Of a DNA stretch of 32,895 nucleotides, positions 15,867 through 24,304 are shown piece by piece. Origin of the DNA: an uncultured Pseudomonadota bacterium. Lineage in GTDB: Bacteria > Pseudomonadota > Gammaproteobacteria > Steroidobacterales > Steroidobacteraceae. The notes beneath the pieces are model-generated. The model was not told the DNA's origin and did not search any database. It worked only from the letters and a program-made list of their open reading frames with translations. Each line of letters starts with the position of its first letter. Position 1 is the first letter of the stretch. Both the position numbers and the translations under genes were made by a program. The DNA lies in assembly GCA_903885195.1 (NCBI GenBank), contig CAISHQ010000117.1, positions 1-32,895 on the forward strand, read 5' to 3'.

Positions 15867-17065
15867 GCGCACGCATCGTCGCTGTCGTGGTCCCCAAGTG
15901 GGGCCTCGAGATGACCGAGGGGACGGTGTCATCCTGGCTCAAGCAGCCCGGGGACATGGTGGCGCGCGGCGAGCCGCTGATCGAGATCGAGTCCGAGAAG
16001 ATCGTCAACAGCCTCGACGCGCCGGCGGAAGGTATGTTGCGCCGCATCCTGCTCGACGCCGGGAACATCGCCGCCGTCGGCACGCTGATCGGCGTGATCG
16101 CCGATGCGTCGGCCTCCGAGGACGACCTCGACCGTTTCATCCGCGATTTCCGTCCGCCAGATACCGGCGATGCAGCGGCATCCGCCGCCGTGACGACGTC
16201 GCCCACGACGCCCGCCATCGCCGCGCCGACCGGTGCCGCGCCGGACGCCGGCGTCGTGCGCGTCAGCCCGCCGGTACGCCGTTTGGCGGAAAGCCTCGGC
16301 GTGTCGCTCGAGGGTCTGCGCGGCAGCGGCCCGAACGGCCGCATCCTGCAGGAGGACGTGGAGCGCGCCGCGCGCGGCGGCTCGGCACCTGCGACTGCAC
16401 CCGCTGCGGCCACCGCCACCGCTGCCGAGACACCGCGCCTCGAACCCTGGAGCGCGACGCGGCGCGCCATCGCGCGCCGGATGCAGGACGCCGCGCGCGA
16501 CATCCCGCACTTCTATCTCGTGACCGATGTCGATGCGACGGCGCTGCTCGCGCTACGCGAGCGGCTGCGCAGCGGCGCGGAACCGCCCTCGGTGAACGAT
16601 CTCATCGTGCACGCCGTGGCACGCACGCTGCTAAGCCATCCGCGCGTCAACGCGCACCACTCCGACGACGGTTCGCTCGTGTTCACACACGCACATGTCG
16701 CCGTAGCGATGGCGACGCCCGACGGCGTCGTGGCGCCGGTCGTGGCCTACGCCGACCGCCTGCCGCTCGCGGAGCTGTCCGCGGCGCTGCGCACGCTGCG
16801 CGAACGCGTGGCGCAGCGCAAGCTCGGCAAGGGGGATCTCGAGGGCGGCTCCTTCACCGTCTCGAACCTCGGCATGTACGGCGTGCGCGAGTTCACCTCG
16901 ATCATCACGCCGCCGCAGAGCGCGTCGCTTGCGGTCGGCGCCGTACGAAAAGATGGCGCAGCGTCGACGCTCGCGCTGACACTGTCCTGCGACCATCGTG
17001 CGCTCGATGGTGCGACCGGCGCCGCGTTCCTACGCGACCTCAAACAAGACCTAGAGAGGTCCTAA
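15863..17065 (+). CDS. Dihydrolipoamide acyltransferase (E2)
   Basis: A 400-residue E2 component. An N-terminal lipoyl domain (1-80) carries the modified Lys46 in IESEKIVNS. A linker leads to a peripheral-subunit-binding domain at about 134-170 (SPPVRRLAESLGV... GPNGRILQEDV), then an Ala/Pro linker and the catalytic domain from about 195. The active site CDHRALDG places His378 and Asp382 correctly. It would transfer the acyl group to CoA. The gene overlaps E1 beta by 4 bases. No dihydrolipoamide dehydrogenase is in the window, so a housekeeping E3 is presumably shared. Its TAA (17063-17065) overlaps the TAG of the convergent MFS gene. Confidence 0.93.
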   Translation: MSARIVAVVVPKWGLEMTEGTVSSWLKQPGDMVARGEPLIEIESEKIVNSLDAPAEGMLRRILLDAGNIAAVGTLIGVIADASASEDDLDRFIRDFRPPDTGDAAASAAVTTSPTTPAIAAPTGAAPDAGVVRVSPPVRRLAESLGVSLEGLRGSGPNGRILQEDVERAARGGSAPATAPAAATATAAETPRLEPWSATRRAIARRMQDAARDIPHFYLVTDVDATALLALRERLRSGAEPPSVNDLIVHAVARTLLSHPRVNAHHSDDGSLVFTHAHVAVAMATPDGVVAPVVAYADRLPLAELSAALRTLRERVAQRKLGKGDLEGGSFTVSNLGMYGVREFTSIITPPQSASLAVGAVRKDGAASTLALTLSCDHRALDGATGAAFLRDLKQDLERS

Positions 17066-18423
17066 GGCGCCGCTCTGCGCGCCGTGCCGGCGGCGTGCAA
17101 CCGCGAGACCAGCACCATCACCACGCAGCACACCGCCGCCGGTAGTGCGAGCGTCGAGATGATGCTGTCGACGGACATGCCCGCGGCGATCGCCGCACCG
17201 CCGAGCAACGGGCTCGCGATCGAGCCGATCCGGCCGATGCCGAGCCCCCAGCCCACGCCGCGCGCGCGCAGCGCGTCCGGATAGCAGGTGGAGGTGAACG
17301 CGCCCAGACAGAACGACGCGCCGACGACCGTGAAGCCGACGAAGAACGCGAGCGTGTAGGCCGCGAGGTCGCTGCGTACGCCGGAGCCGAGCAACAGAAG
17401 GCTGATGGTCGCGAACAAGTACATCAGGGCGAGCAGCCTCGACAGCGGGACGCGCGAGGCGAGCCACGAGGTGATGAGCCCGCCGAACACGCTGCCGAAG
17501 TGGAACAGCCCGGTCGCGTAGATCGCCACGTCGATCGAGAAACCGCCCTGCTTGAGGAGCGTGGGCAACCAGCTCGAATTGAAGAACACCAGCGCCTGCG
17601 TGCCGATGAAGACGACCCACAGCATCGGCGTCACCCACTGCAGCCAGCCGACGAAGAGCTGGGTCGACGGCACCGCTGCTGCCGCTGCGCCTTGCTGCAC
17701 CGTCAGCGCCCGCCGCAGCAGCTCGTCCTCGGCGGAGCGGCCGCTGAGGCGCTGCAACAGCTCTGCAGCACGCGCGGGATCGCGTCCGCTCGCGATCAGG
17801 AAGCGGACCGATTCGGGCAGAAGGAAGAACGCGACGGCACCGATCACCAGCGGCAGGGCGCCGCCCACCACGAACATCGACTCCCAGCCGAACCGCCCGA
17901 TGAGCGGCGTGGCGAGCAGGCTCGCGAACACCGAGCCGATGGCCGCCATCGAGTAGACCAACACCACCAGGAACGGCCGGCGACGCTTCGGCGAGAATTC
18001 ATTGACCAGGGAGATCACGTTGGGGATGGTGCCGCCCATGCCGAAGCCGGTGATGAAGCGGAACGCCGACAGCGTGGTGAGGTCGGTGGCGAATGCCGTG
18101 AGCAGGCTGCCGACGGCGCCGATCACGAACATCCACAGCAGCGTCGTGCGGCGACCGAACCGGTCGCCCATCCAGCCTGCGATCGCCGAACCGAACGCCA
18201 CGCCGATGAGCGACGCGGAAAGCGCGAACCCGAAGCTTGACGGCGGCAGACCCCAGTCGGCCGAGATGGCCGGTACGACGAAACCGAGCAGCCCGAGGTC
18301 GAAACCGTCGAGCGTCATGATGGCAGCGCACATCAGGAAGATACGCCAGTGCAGACGCCCGAGCGGCGCCTGGTCGATCACCGCCGAGACGCTGTCGTCG
18401 GCCGCGGGCGCACCGCCAGCCAT
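17062..18423 (-). CDS. MFS transporter, aromatic acid:H+ symporter (AAHS)-like
   Basis: A 453-residue 12-helix transporter. The first helix carries TLDGFDLGLLGFVVPAI, the D-G-x-D pattern typical of the AAHS family (PcaK/BenK/MhpT type), and the 2-3 loop has GWMGDRFGRRT. These proteins import aromatic carboxylates with protons across the inner membrane. This fits the nearby gentisate pathway, although the gene is not in that operon. The start at 18423 (MAGGAPA) forms TGATG with the SDR stop, so the two are coupled; the much longer open frame upstream is antisense-like within the SDR. Its stop overlaps that of E2 on the other strand by 4 bases. Confidence 0.9.
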   Translation of the reverse strand: MAGGAPAADDSVSAVIDQAPLGRLHWRIFLMCAAIMTLDGFDLGLLGFVVPAISADWGLPPSSFGFALSASLIGVAFGSAIAGWMGDRFGRRTTLLWMFVIGAVGSLLTAFATDLTTLSAFRFITGFGMGGTIPNVISLVNEFSPKRRRPFLVVLVYSMAAIGSVFASLLATPLIGRFGWESMFVVGGALPLVIGAVAFFLLPESVRFLIASGRDPARAAELLQRLSGRSAEDELLRRALTVQQGAAAAAVPSTQLFVGWLQWVTPMLWVVFIGTQALVFFNSSWLPTLLKQGGFSIDVAIYATGLFHFGSVFGGLITSWLASRVPLSRLLALMYLFATISLLLLGSGVRSDLAAYTLAFFVGFTVVGASFCLGAFTSTCYPDALRARGVGWGLGIGRIGSIASPLLGGAAIAAGMSVDSIISTLALPAAVCCVVMVLVSRLHAAGTARRAAP

Positions 18424-19187
18424 CAGGTGTTCACCGACCCGCCGTCGACCGCGAGCGTCTGCCCGGTGACGAAGTCGCTCGCAGGAGAAGCGAGGAAGAC
18501 CAGCGCCCCGAGCAGGTCCTCGGGCACCATGTCGCGCTTGATGGCACGCTGCTGCGTGGCGTTCTGGTGGTAGCGCTGGATGTGCGCGGTGTTCTCGAGG
18601 ATGGTGTCGCTCATCACCGCGCCAGGCGCGAGCGAGTTGACACAGATGCGGGCGGGACCGAGCTCGCGCGACAACGCACGCGTCATCGACATCAGCGCGC
18701 CCTTGCTGGCGGTGTAGTGGACCATGCCGGGCAGCCCCTTGTAGGCCACACCCGAGGTGATGTTGATGATCTTGCCGCCGCCGCGGCGGGTCATCACCGG
18801 CACCACATGCTTCACCATCAGGAAGCTGCCGCGGACGTTGACCGCCATGACGCGGTCCCAGAGATCGACATCGATGTCCGTGACATCGGCCGGCGGCAAC
18901 GTGGCGAAGAGCGCTGCGTTGTTGACCAGGATGTCGATGCCGCCCACGGACTCGCAAGCGGCAGCCACAGCCTTGGCCACCTCGGCCTCGACGCTCACGT
19001 CGAAGCGCAGCCCGAGGACTTTCGCGCCGGGGACCGCGGCCCGCAAGCGCTCCACACAAGGCGCAGGGTCGACGATGTCGGCCGCGACCACGGTCGCGCC
19101 GGCGGCGAGCAAGGCCTCGCAGTACGCCACGCCGATCCCTTTCGCGCCCCCGGTGACCAACGCCACGCGTCCATCGAGAATCTTCAT
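18423..19187 (-). CDS. Short-chain dehydrogenase/reductase (SDR)
   Basis: A 254-residue classical SDR oxidoreductase. It has the cofactor motif TGGAKGIG (12-19), NNAA (89-92), and the catalytic set Asn117, Ser145, Tyr158 and Lys162 (YTASK), ending in the usual DFVTGQTLAVDGG. It probably oxidises or reduces an alcohol/ketone with NAD(P). The substrate cannot be read from the sequence. The ATG at 19187 has AGGAG 8 bases upstream. It is the first gene of a two-gene unit with the AAHS-type transporter and is divergent from an aldehyde dehydrogenase, suggesting successive alcohol-aldehyde-acid steps. Confidence 0.9.
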   Translation of the reverse strand: MKILDGRVALVTGGAKGIGVAYCEALLAAGATVVAADIVDPAPCVERLRAAVPGAKVLGLRFDVSVEAEVAKAVAAACESVGGIDILVNNAALFATLPPADVTDIDVDLWDRVMAVNVRGSFLMVKHVVPVMTRRGGGKIINITSGVAYKGLPGMVHYTASKGALMSMTRALSRELGPARICVNSLAPGAVMSDTILENTAHIQRYHQNATQQRAIKRDMVPEDLLGALVFLASPASDFVTGQTLAVDGGSVNT

Positions 19188-19287
19188 CGCCGACACTCCT
19201 GCCCGATCTGCTGTATGTGATTGACTATGCCGTGCGCGTCGGCGCAATTTGGGGGTGTTTCTTCGGGAATCGGGCCTTCGATCCGCC

Positions 19288-19316
19288 GTTCATGATGGCG
19301 CTTGCAGCTGTTCATG
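19288..19316. promoter_or_regulatory. Tandem GTTCATG repeat, 22-base period
   Basis: GTTCATG occurs at 19288-19294 and 19310-19316 in the same orientation, two helical turns apart. The repeats lie 37-65 bases upstream of the aldehyde dehydrogenase ATG in the SDR/ALDH divergent region. This spacing suits a tandem-site regulator, but no regulator gene is adjacent and chance is possible. Confidence 0.25.
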
Positions 19317-19352
19317 GTTCCATTCCCACCTTGACTCGAATCTGGAGCCCGC

Positions 19353-20813
19353 ATGATGGATGGCCTTGCCCGACACTGGATCGCCGGAGAGTGGACCGGA
19401 TCGGCCGACCGCAGCGAGGCGATCACCCTCGACCCGGCCGACGGTAGCGAGGTCTGCCGGTTCGCGGATGGCTCGCGGCCCGAGGCCGATGCCGCGATCG
19501 CCGCAGCTCGCCAAGTGTACGACGACAGCGGCTGGGCGCACGACCCGCGCCGGCGCGCGCGCGCGCTGCTCGAGATGGCCGATGCGCTCGACGCCCGGCG
19601 CCCCCAGCTGGCCGAGACGCTCTGCCGCGAGAACGGCAAGCCGCTCGGTGAGTGTCTGCACGAGGTGACGATCTCCTCATCGGAGCTGCGTTTCTACGCA
19701 GGCCTTGCGCGCGCCAACTTCGGGCGGATCATGGAGACCGAGCCGGGCCAGATGTCGATGATCGCCCGCGAGCCGATGGGCGTCGCCGGCATCATCGTCC
19801 CCTGGAACGCGCCGCTGATCCTGCTGGTCCGCTCACTCGGCCCCGCGCTCGCTGCCGGCTGCACCGCGGTGATCAAGCACGCCGCCCAGACCGCCGGTAC
19901 CAGCGCCCTCGCCTGCGAGGCCTTCGCCGCCGCCGCCTCGCTGCCACCGGGCTGTGTGAACGCGTTCTCCGAGAGCGGTACGGCGGGCTCGAAACAACTG
20001 GTCGCGTCGACAGACGTCGATGTGCTGAGCTACACCGGCAGCACCCATGTCGGCAAACTCATCATGGCGGACGCAGCCGGCACGCTGAAGCGGCTCAACC
20101 TCGAGCTCGGCGGCAGCGCGCCTTGCATCGTGGCCGAGGATGCGGACCTCGGCCGCACCGCCACCGCGCTCGTCAAAGCCGGGATGATCATGGCGGGCCA
20201 GCAATGCGTCGCCGCTTCGCGGGTCATCGTGCACGAGAAGGTCTTCGATGCCTTCGCGCGGCTGCTGAAGGATGCGCTCGCGGCGATGGTGATCGGCCGT
20301 GGCAGCGACTCTGCGACGCAGCTCGGGCCGCTGATCGACGCCCGCAGCCGTGAGCGTGTGGAGGGGATCGCGGCCGACGCCGTTTCGGGCGGCGCCCGCC
20401 TGCTGCTCGCGCCCACGCGCCCCGCCGGCCCCCTCGCCCGAGGCTCGTTCCTCAGCCCCGGTCTGCTGCAGGTCGACGATCCCGCCACGCCCATCCTGCA
20501 TCAGGAGATCTTCGGGCCGCTGCTCACGCTGCAGCGCTTCGCCACCGAGGCCGAAGCCGTCCGCCGCGCCAACGACAGCCGCTTCGGCCTCGCCGCCAGC
20601 GTCTGGAGCGCCGACCTGCGGCGCGCGCAGCGGATCGCGCAGCAGATCAAAGCCGGCACCGTGTGGATCAACATGCATGGGCGTCTGGCGGCCGAGATCG
20701 AGACCGGCGGCTACAAAGAAAGCGGCCTCGGTCGGCTGCACGGCGTGCAGGGCCTCGAAGAGTTCTTGCAGACCAAGCATGTCGCCTGGGAGCTGGGCGC
20801 CGCCGCATCGTGA
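19353..20813 (+). CDS. Aldehyde dehydrogenase (NAD(P)-dependent)
   Basis: A 486-residue ALDH with Glu251 (LNLELGGSAP) and the nucleophile Cys285 (AGQQCVAASR). WNAPL (151-155) and Lys175 belong to the cofactor site, and YTGSTHVG (227-234) is the cofactor loop. The overall pattern is betaine-aldehyde-dehydrogenase-like, but the real substrate is unknown. The ATG at 19353 (with a second ATG adjacent) has GGAG 7 bases upstream. The stop overlaps a 15-codon mini-ORF (TGATG) that in turn overlaps the SulP start, so the two larger genes are likely cotranscribed. Confidence 0.92.
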   Translation: MMDGLARHWIAGEWTGSADRSEAITLDPADGSEVCRFADGSRPEADAAIAAARQVYDDSGWAHDPRRRARALLEMADALDARRPQLAETLCRENGKPLGECLHEVTISSSELRFYAGLARANFGRIMETEPGQMSMIAREPMGVAGIIVPWNAPLILLVRSLGPALAAGCTAVIKHAAQTAGTSALACEAFAAAASLPPGCVNAFSESGTAGSKQLVASTDVDVLSYTGSTHVGKLIMADAAGTLKRLNLELGGSAPCIVAEDADLGRTATALVKAGMIMAGQQCVAASRVIVHEKVFDAFARLLKDALAAMVIGRGSDSATQLGPLIDARSRERVEGIAADAVSGGARLLLAPTRPAGPLARGSFLSPGLLQVDDPATPILHQEIFGPLLTLQRFATEAEAVRRANDSRFGLAASVWSADLRRAQRIAQQIKAGTVWINMHGRLAAEIETGGYKESGLGRLHGVQGLEEFLQTKHVAWELGAAAS

Positions 20814-20860
20814 TGTCCGCGTCCGTACCACGCCTGCTGCGGAAGATCGCGTTGCTGTGA
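20813..20860 (+). CDS. 15-residue mini-ORF bridging ALDH and SulP
   Basis: An ATG overlapping the ALDH stop (TGATG) opens MSASVPRLLRKIALL. Its TGA overlaps the SulP GTG start (GTGA). No protein family can be assigned. It may only keep ribosomes moving across the 43-base gap (translational coupling), or be coincidental. Confidence 0.25.
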   Translation: MSASVPRLLRKIALL

Positions 20861-22599
20861 TCCGCATCGACTGGCGACCTCTGCTGACCCGCGACAACCT
20901 GCGGCGGGACGCCTTCGCGGCCCTGACGACGACCAGCGTCATGGTGCCCCAAGGTGTGGCGTTCGCCGCCATCGCGGGTCTGCCGCCCGAGTACGGTTTC
21001 TTTGCGGCACTGCTGCCCCCGATCGTCGCCGCAGTGTTCGGCTCCTCTTGGCAGATGGTGTCGGGGCCCACGGCGGCGATCTCGGCGCTCGTGTTCAGTA
21101 GCCTGTCAGGGGTCTTCGAGCCCGGGTCCCCGCAGTTCATCTCCGCCGCCATCGTGCTCGCGTTCATGGTCGGCGTGTTCCAACTGGCGCTCGGACTCGC
21201 GCGCATGGGGCAGTTGGCGAACCTCGCCTCGACCTCGGTGTTGGTCGGTTTCACCACGGGCGCCGCGTTGTTGATCGTGCTCGGACAGCTGCAGTTCGCA
21301 CTCGGTGTGCCGATGCCCCGCCCACAGGACTTCAGAGCGTTCGTGTCCGGTCTCATGGCGGCCGTCCGTGGTGCCGACCTTGTGGCGGTCGCGGTGACCT
21401 CAACCACGCTTCTCGTCGCGGTCGGCATCCGTCTCTGGCGACCCCGTCTGCCGCACTATCTGGTCGCATTGGCTGCCGGCACGCTCGCCGGAGTGCTCGC
21501 GACCCGCGGGGGACATCCGGTCGACACCATCGGATCGCTACGCACCGTGCTGCCGGGCTTCGAGATCCCCGCGCTGTCGGTCGACACGATCCGGGCGCTC
21601 GCCCAAGCCGCACTCGCTGTGGCGCTGGTCGGATTGCTCGAGGCGGTGTCCATCGCCCGCGCGATCGCCGCCAAGACCGGCCAGAACATCGACCCGAACC
21701 GCGAGTTCGTCGGTCAGGGACTCTCCAACTTCGTCGGCAGTTTCTTCGGCTCGTATCCGGTCTCCGGATCGTTCACACGCACGGCCGTGAGCGTCGACGC
21801 CGGCGCTCAAACACCCATGGCCGCCATCTTCGGAACCCTGGCCCTCGCCGTCGCGCTGTTCGGACTCGCGCCCCTGTTCAAGCATGTGCCGATCGCCGCT
21901 GTCGCCGGGGTCATCGTATTGAGCGCGTTCGGTCTGCTGCGCTTCGACGAATACCACCGTCTTCTGAAGAGCAGCCCGTCCGACATGGGCATCGCCGTGA
22001 TCACGCTGGTCTCGACCTTGCTGATCGGTCTCGAGTTCGCGATCTACATCGGCGTGTTGCTGTCGCTGATGCTGTTCATCCGCTGGACCACCAAGCCGTA
22101 TGTCGGGATCGGCGCGCCGGATCCAGCGACGCCCGGTCGCATCTTCCGAAACGCCGAAGCGAACCAGCTGCCTGAGTGCCCTCAACTGGTGATGGTGCGC
22201 ATCAACGGGCCGCTCTACTTCGGCGCCGCCGGACACCTGCGCGAGCGCCTGCAGCAGATAGAGATCACCCGACCGGACCAGCCGCACATGCTGATGGTGA
22301 TGCGCGGCATCGGCGATCTAGATGTCACCGCCGCCGAGGTTCTCGAGGATGAAGCGGCTCGGCGCCGGGCACGCGGCGGGCGCCTGCATATCACGACCCG
22401 ACTGCCGAGCGAGGTCGAGCGGTTGGCGCAGATCGGCGTCACGGAAGCGATCGGCGAAGACGCGCTGCATGAGAGCAAGGGCGCGGCCATCGCCGCCATT
22501 CTGCCGAGCCTCGATCCTTCTCGATGCGCCACCTGCACCGCGCGCATCTTCCGCGAATGTCCGACGCCCCGCGAAGTGTCTGACGCGCGATCCGCCTGA
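20857..22599 (+). CDS. SulP family sulfate/anion permease with STAS domain
   Basis: A 580-residue SLC26/SulP transporter. The hydrophobic part (about 1-430) shows the family segments SVMVPQGVAFAAIAGLPPEYGFFAALLP and VSGPTAAISALVF, and the FVGQGLSNFVGSFFGSYPVSGSFTRTAV region. A cytoplasmic STAS domain follows (about 445-545, LVMVRINGPLYFGAAGHLRERL onward). The C-terminus has a Cys-rich tail, CATCTARIFREC. It likely moves sulfate or another anion across the inner membrane. The start taken is the GTG at 20857, with GGAAGA 10 bases upstream; nothing further upstream resembles the family. Its presence near a sulfatase and an arylsulfotransferase makes sulfate the likely cargo, as inference. Confidence 0.88.
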   Translation: MIRIDWRPLLTRDNLRRDAFAALTTTSVMVPQGVAFAAIAGLPPEYGFFAALLPPIVAAVFGSSWQMVSGPTAAISALVFSSLSGVFEPGSPQFISAAIVLAFMVGVFQLALGLARMGQLANLASTSVLVGFTTGAALLIVLGQLQFALGVPMPRPQDFRAFVSGLMAAVRGADLVAVAVTSTTLLVAVGIRLWRPRLPHYLVALAAGTLAGVLATRGGHPVDTIGSLRTVLPGFEIPALSVDTIRALAQAALAVALVGLLEAVSIARAIAAKTGQNIDPNREFVGQGLSNFVGSFFGSYPVSGSFTRTAVSVDAGAQTPMAAIFGTLALAVALFGLAPLFKHVPIAAVAGVIVLSAFGLLRFDEYHRLLKSSPSDMGIAVITLVSTLLIGLEFAIYIGVLLSLMLFIRWTTKPYVGIGAPDPATPGRIFRNAEANQLPECPQLVMVRINGPLYFGAAGHLRERLQQIEITRPDQPHMLMVMRGIGDLDVTAAEVLEDEAARRRARGGRLHITTRLPSEVERLAQIGVTEAIGEDALHESKGAAIAAILPSLDPSRCATCTARIFRECPTPREVSDARSA

Positions 22600-22610
22600 T
22601 CGGCCGGCGC

Positions 22611-22710
22611 CCGGGGGTCGTATTCTTGAACGCAGCGGTTCTCTCGTCCGTCACGTTCTTGGCGGCCACCTTCATGCGACATTCCGTTCCTCTGCCCAGA
22701 CGATGACGTC
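22611..22710 (-). pseudogene. Remnant of a TonB-dependent receptor C-terminus
   Basis: Read on the minus strand this stretch encodes LGRGTECRMKVAAKNVTDER followed by TAAFKNTTPG. It is a close match to the end of the intact receptor downstream (RNLTDERTAAFKNTIPG). The nucleotide match to 26387-26444 is 53 of 58 bases, with 36 identical in a row. No start, barrel or terminal strand is present, and a stop lies in frame just upstream. It is a fragment of a paralogous receptor gene left between SulP and the amidohydrolase. Confidence 0.75.
22618..22653. repeat. 36-base direct repeat, copy 1
   Basis: Identical to 26394-26429 in the same orientation. With flanks (22611-22668) the match is 53 of 58. 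The two copies bracket a 3.8-kb block of lower GC. Confidence 0.9.
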
Positions 22711-22722
22711 GCTACCAATTGC

Positions 22723-22751
22723 TTGAGATACCGCTTTCGGGCGAATAAATG
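22723..22751 (+). promoter_or_regulatory. Weak sigma70-like promoter candidate
   Basis: TTGAGA, a 17-base spacer and TAAATG lie 130 bases upstream of the amidohydrolase. The -35 is near consensus, while the -10 matches only half of it. No better promoter was seen in the 281-base gap, which otherwise holds the receptor remnant. Confidence 0.2.
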
Positions 22752-22880
22752 CGTGATTTTGGTAACGCAGTCGTCACAGCGTCACGTCCATCGTAGATTA
22801 TCCGTCGGACGCTCCGAGTTGATTGAGGCTCGCTGTGGCCAAGTGCTGCGGCTACCACCTTCTGGTCAAAGGATACGAAA

Positions 22881-24296
22881 ATGGGAAACCGTCTCAGAAT
22901 GAGTGTTGCGGTCGGGCTTCTAACTTCAGTCCTGACCATCTTCGCAGCCGAGGGCACCGAGCTCACCGCGTATGTCGGAGCCACGATCGTAGATCCTGGC
23001 GCCAATGTCGTCATTCCCAATGGCGTCATCGTCGTATCGGGAAACACGATACAGGCCGTCGGCGAAGCTCGCTCTGTGAAGATTCCGAAAACGGCGCACG
23101 TTGTGCGCCTTCGCGGAAAATGGATCGTGCCGGGATACATCGACGTCCACACACACATTTCGCGCGAGGGTGACGCGAAGAACAATGTGCATTTCTTCAA
23201 TGACAATACCGTTTGGCGCCGCGACGCCACCGTGCCCCCGGAATTGCCCACATTCCTCGCGCGTCATCTGCGCAGCGGGACGACCACGATACTGGACATA
23301 GGTGGGCCGGAATGGACCCTATCAGTGCGCAACGCAACTGTGGGCGAAAAACCGTGGCCACGGGTGCTCGGCGCGGGCCCAATTATCGGAACAACTCGCC
23401 CGTTGTTCGGCGTCGAAGGGGACCGGGAGGGCTACAAGGCGATCAGCACGCCGGATGAAGGGCGCGCAGCGGTGCGCCTTGCCGCGGCGCTGAAACCTGA
23501 CATGATGAAATTCTATCTGGTACCGGCGGAACAGACCGGAAAGCCGTTTGGTGAATTTCTACCGATATTCGAAGCCTCGTTTGACGAGGCACACAAGCTT
23601 GGTATGCGCACAACCGCCCATGCATTGCGCTTACATATCGCCAAGATGGCCATCGAGGCAGGCGTGGACACACTTGCTCATGGCGTCATGGATGCCCCGG
23701 TCGATGATGCGTTTATCCAGACGATGCGGCAGCGCGGCGTAGTCGTGGCTCCAACCCTGATGGTCTTGGTAGGCCCCCCCAGGACGTTGGCCGGCACATT
23801 GCGTTTCACCGACGAAGAAAAAGCCTGGGGAGACCCTGACGCGATCGCAGACCTGCTCGAGGCCTCCGAGCGTGCCAAAAATACGCCGCCGAATCCGCGG
23901 CGGACACTGATGAAGTCTGACCAGCTGGAAGTAGCGCTTCGCAACACCAAGGCGCTCAGTGATGCCGGGGTCGCGCTGGCCGTCGGAACCGACGCGGGAC
24001 TCCTGGGCGTTTTGCATGGCCCCTCCATCTTGCATGAGTTCCAGCTCATGAACAGAGCCGGAATGACGGCGCGCGAAGTGCTGACGGCCGCGACTCTGGG
24101 TGGCGCAAAATTCCTCGGTCGTGAAGCCGACCTCGGCGGACTTTCGCCAGGTAAGCTTGCAGACATGGTCGTGTTGAATGCCGATCCGCTGGCCGACATC
24201 CGCAACGCTAGCCGCATGCATATGGTTGTCGTCGGCGGCCGGATGTGGAAACCCGAAGAAATACTGCCCGTCTCTCGGAAATTGGAGCCGCGGTAG
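22881..24296 (+). CDS. Secreted metal-dependent amidohydrolase (imidazolonepropionase/Xaa-Pro dipeptidase-like)
   Basis: A 471-residue amidohydrolase with an N-terminal signal peptide (residues 1-23, hydrophobic core VAVGLLTSVLTIFA). The binuclear metal site is intact: His90 and His92 in YIDVHTHI, the candidate carboxylated Lys210 (MMKFYLV), His247 (TTAHAL), His267 (LAHGVMD) and Asp371 (VGTDAGLLG). Relatives hydrolyse dipeptides, organophosphates or cyclic amides, and the substrate is not clear here. The ATG at 22881 has AAAGGA 6 bases upstream. Base composition is visibly less GC-rich than the genes before 22600, as with the gamma-glutamyltransferase, which suggests acquisition by transfer. 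A degenerate IS3 fragment follows directly. Confidence 0.88.
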   Translation: MGNRLRMSVAVGLLTSVLTIFAAEGTELTAYVGATIVDPGANVVIPNGVIVVSGNTIQAVGEARSVKIPKTAHVVRLRGKWIVPGYIDVHTHISREGDAKNNVHFFNDNTVWRRDATVPPELPTFLARHLRSGTTTILDIGGPEWTLSVRNATVGEKPWPRVLGAGPIIGTTRPLFGVEGDREGYKAISTPDEGRAAVRLAAALKPDMMKFYLVPAEQTGKPFGEFLPIFEASFDEAHKLGMRTTAHALRLHIAKMAIEAGVDTLAHGVMDAPVDDAFIQTMRQRGVVVAPTLMVLVGPPRTLAGTLRFTDEEKAWGDPDAIADLLEASERAKNTPPNPRRTLMKSDQLEVALRNTKALSDAGVALAVGTDAGLLGVLHGPSILHEFQLMNRAGMTAREVLTAATLGGAKFLGREADLGGLSPGKLADMVVLNADPLADIRNASRMHMVVVGGRMWKPEEILPVSRKLEPR

Positions 24297-24304
24297 CTAC
24301 AAAC

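Noticed and set aside
18424-19059. Long N-terminal extension of the AAHS-like transporter frame
   Set aside because: The extension lies within the SDR gene in another frame and is not transporter-like. The ATG at 18423 gives the family N-terminus.
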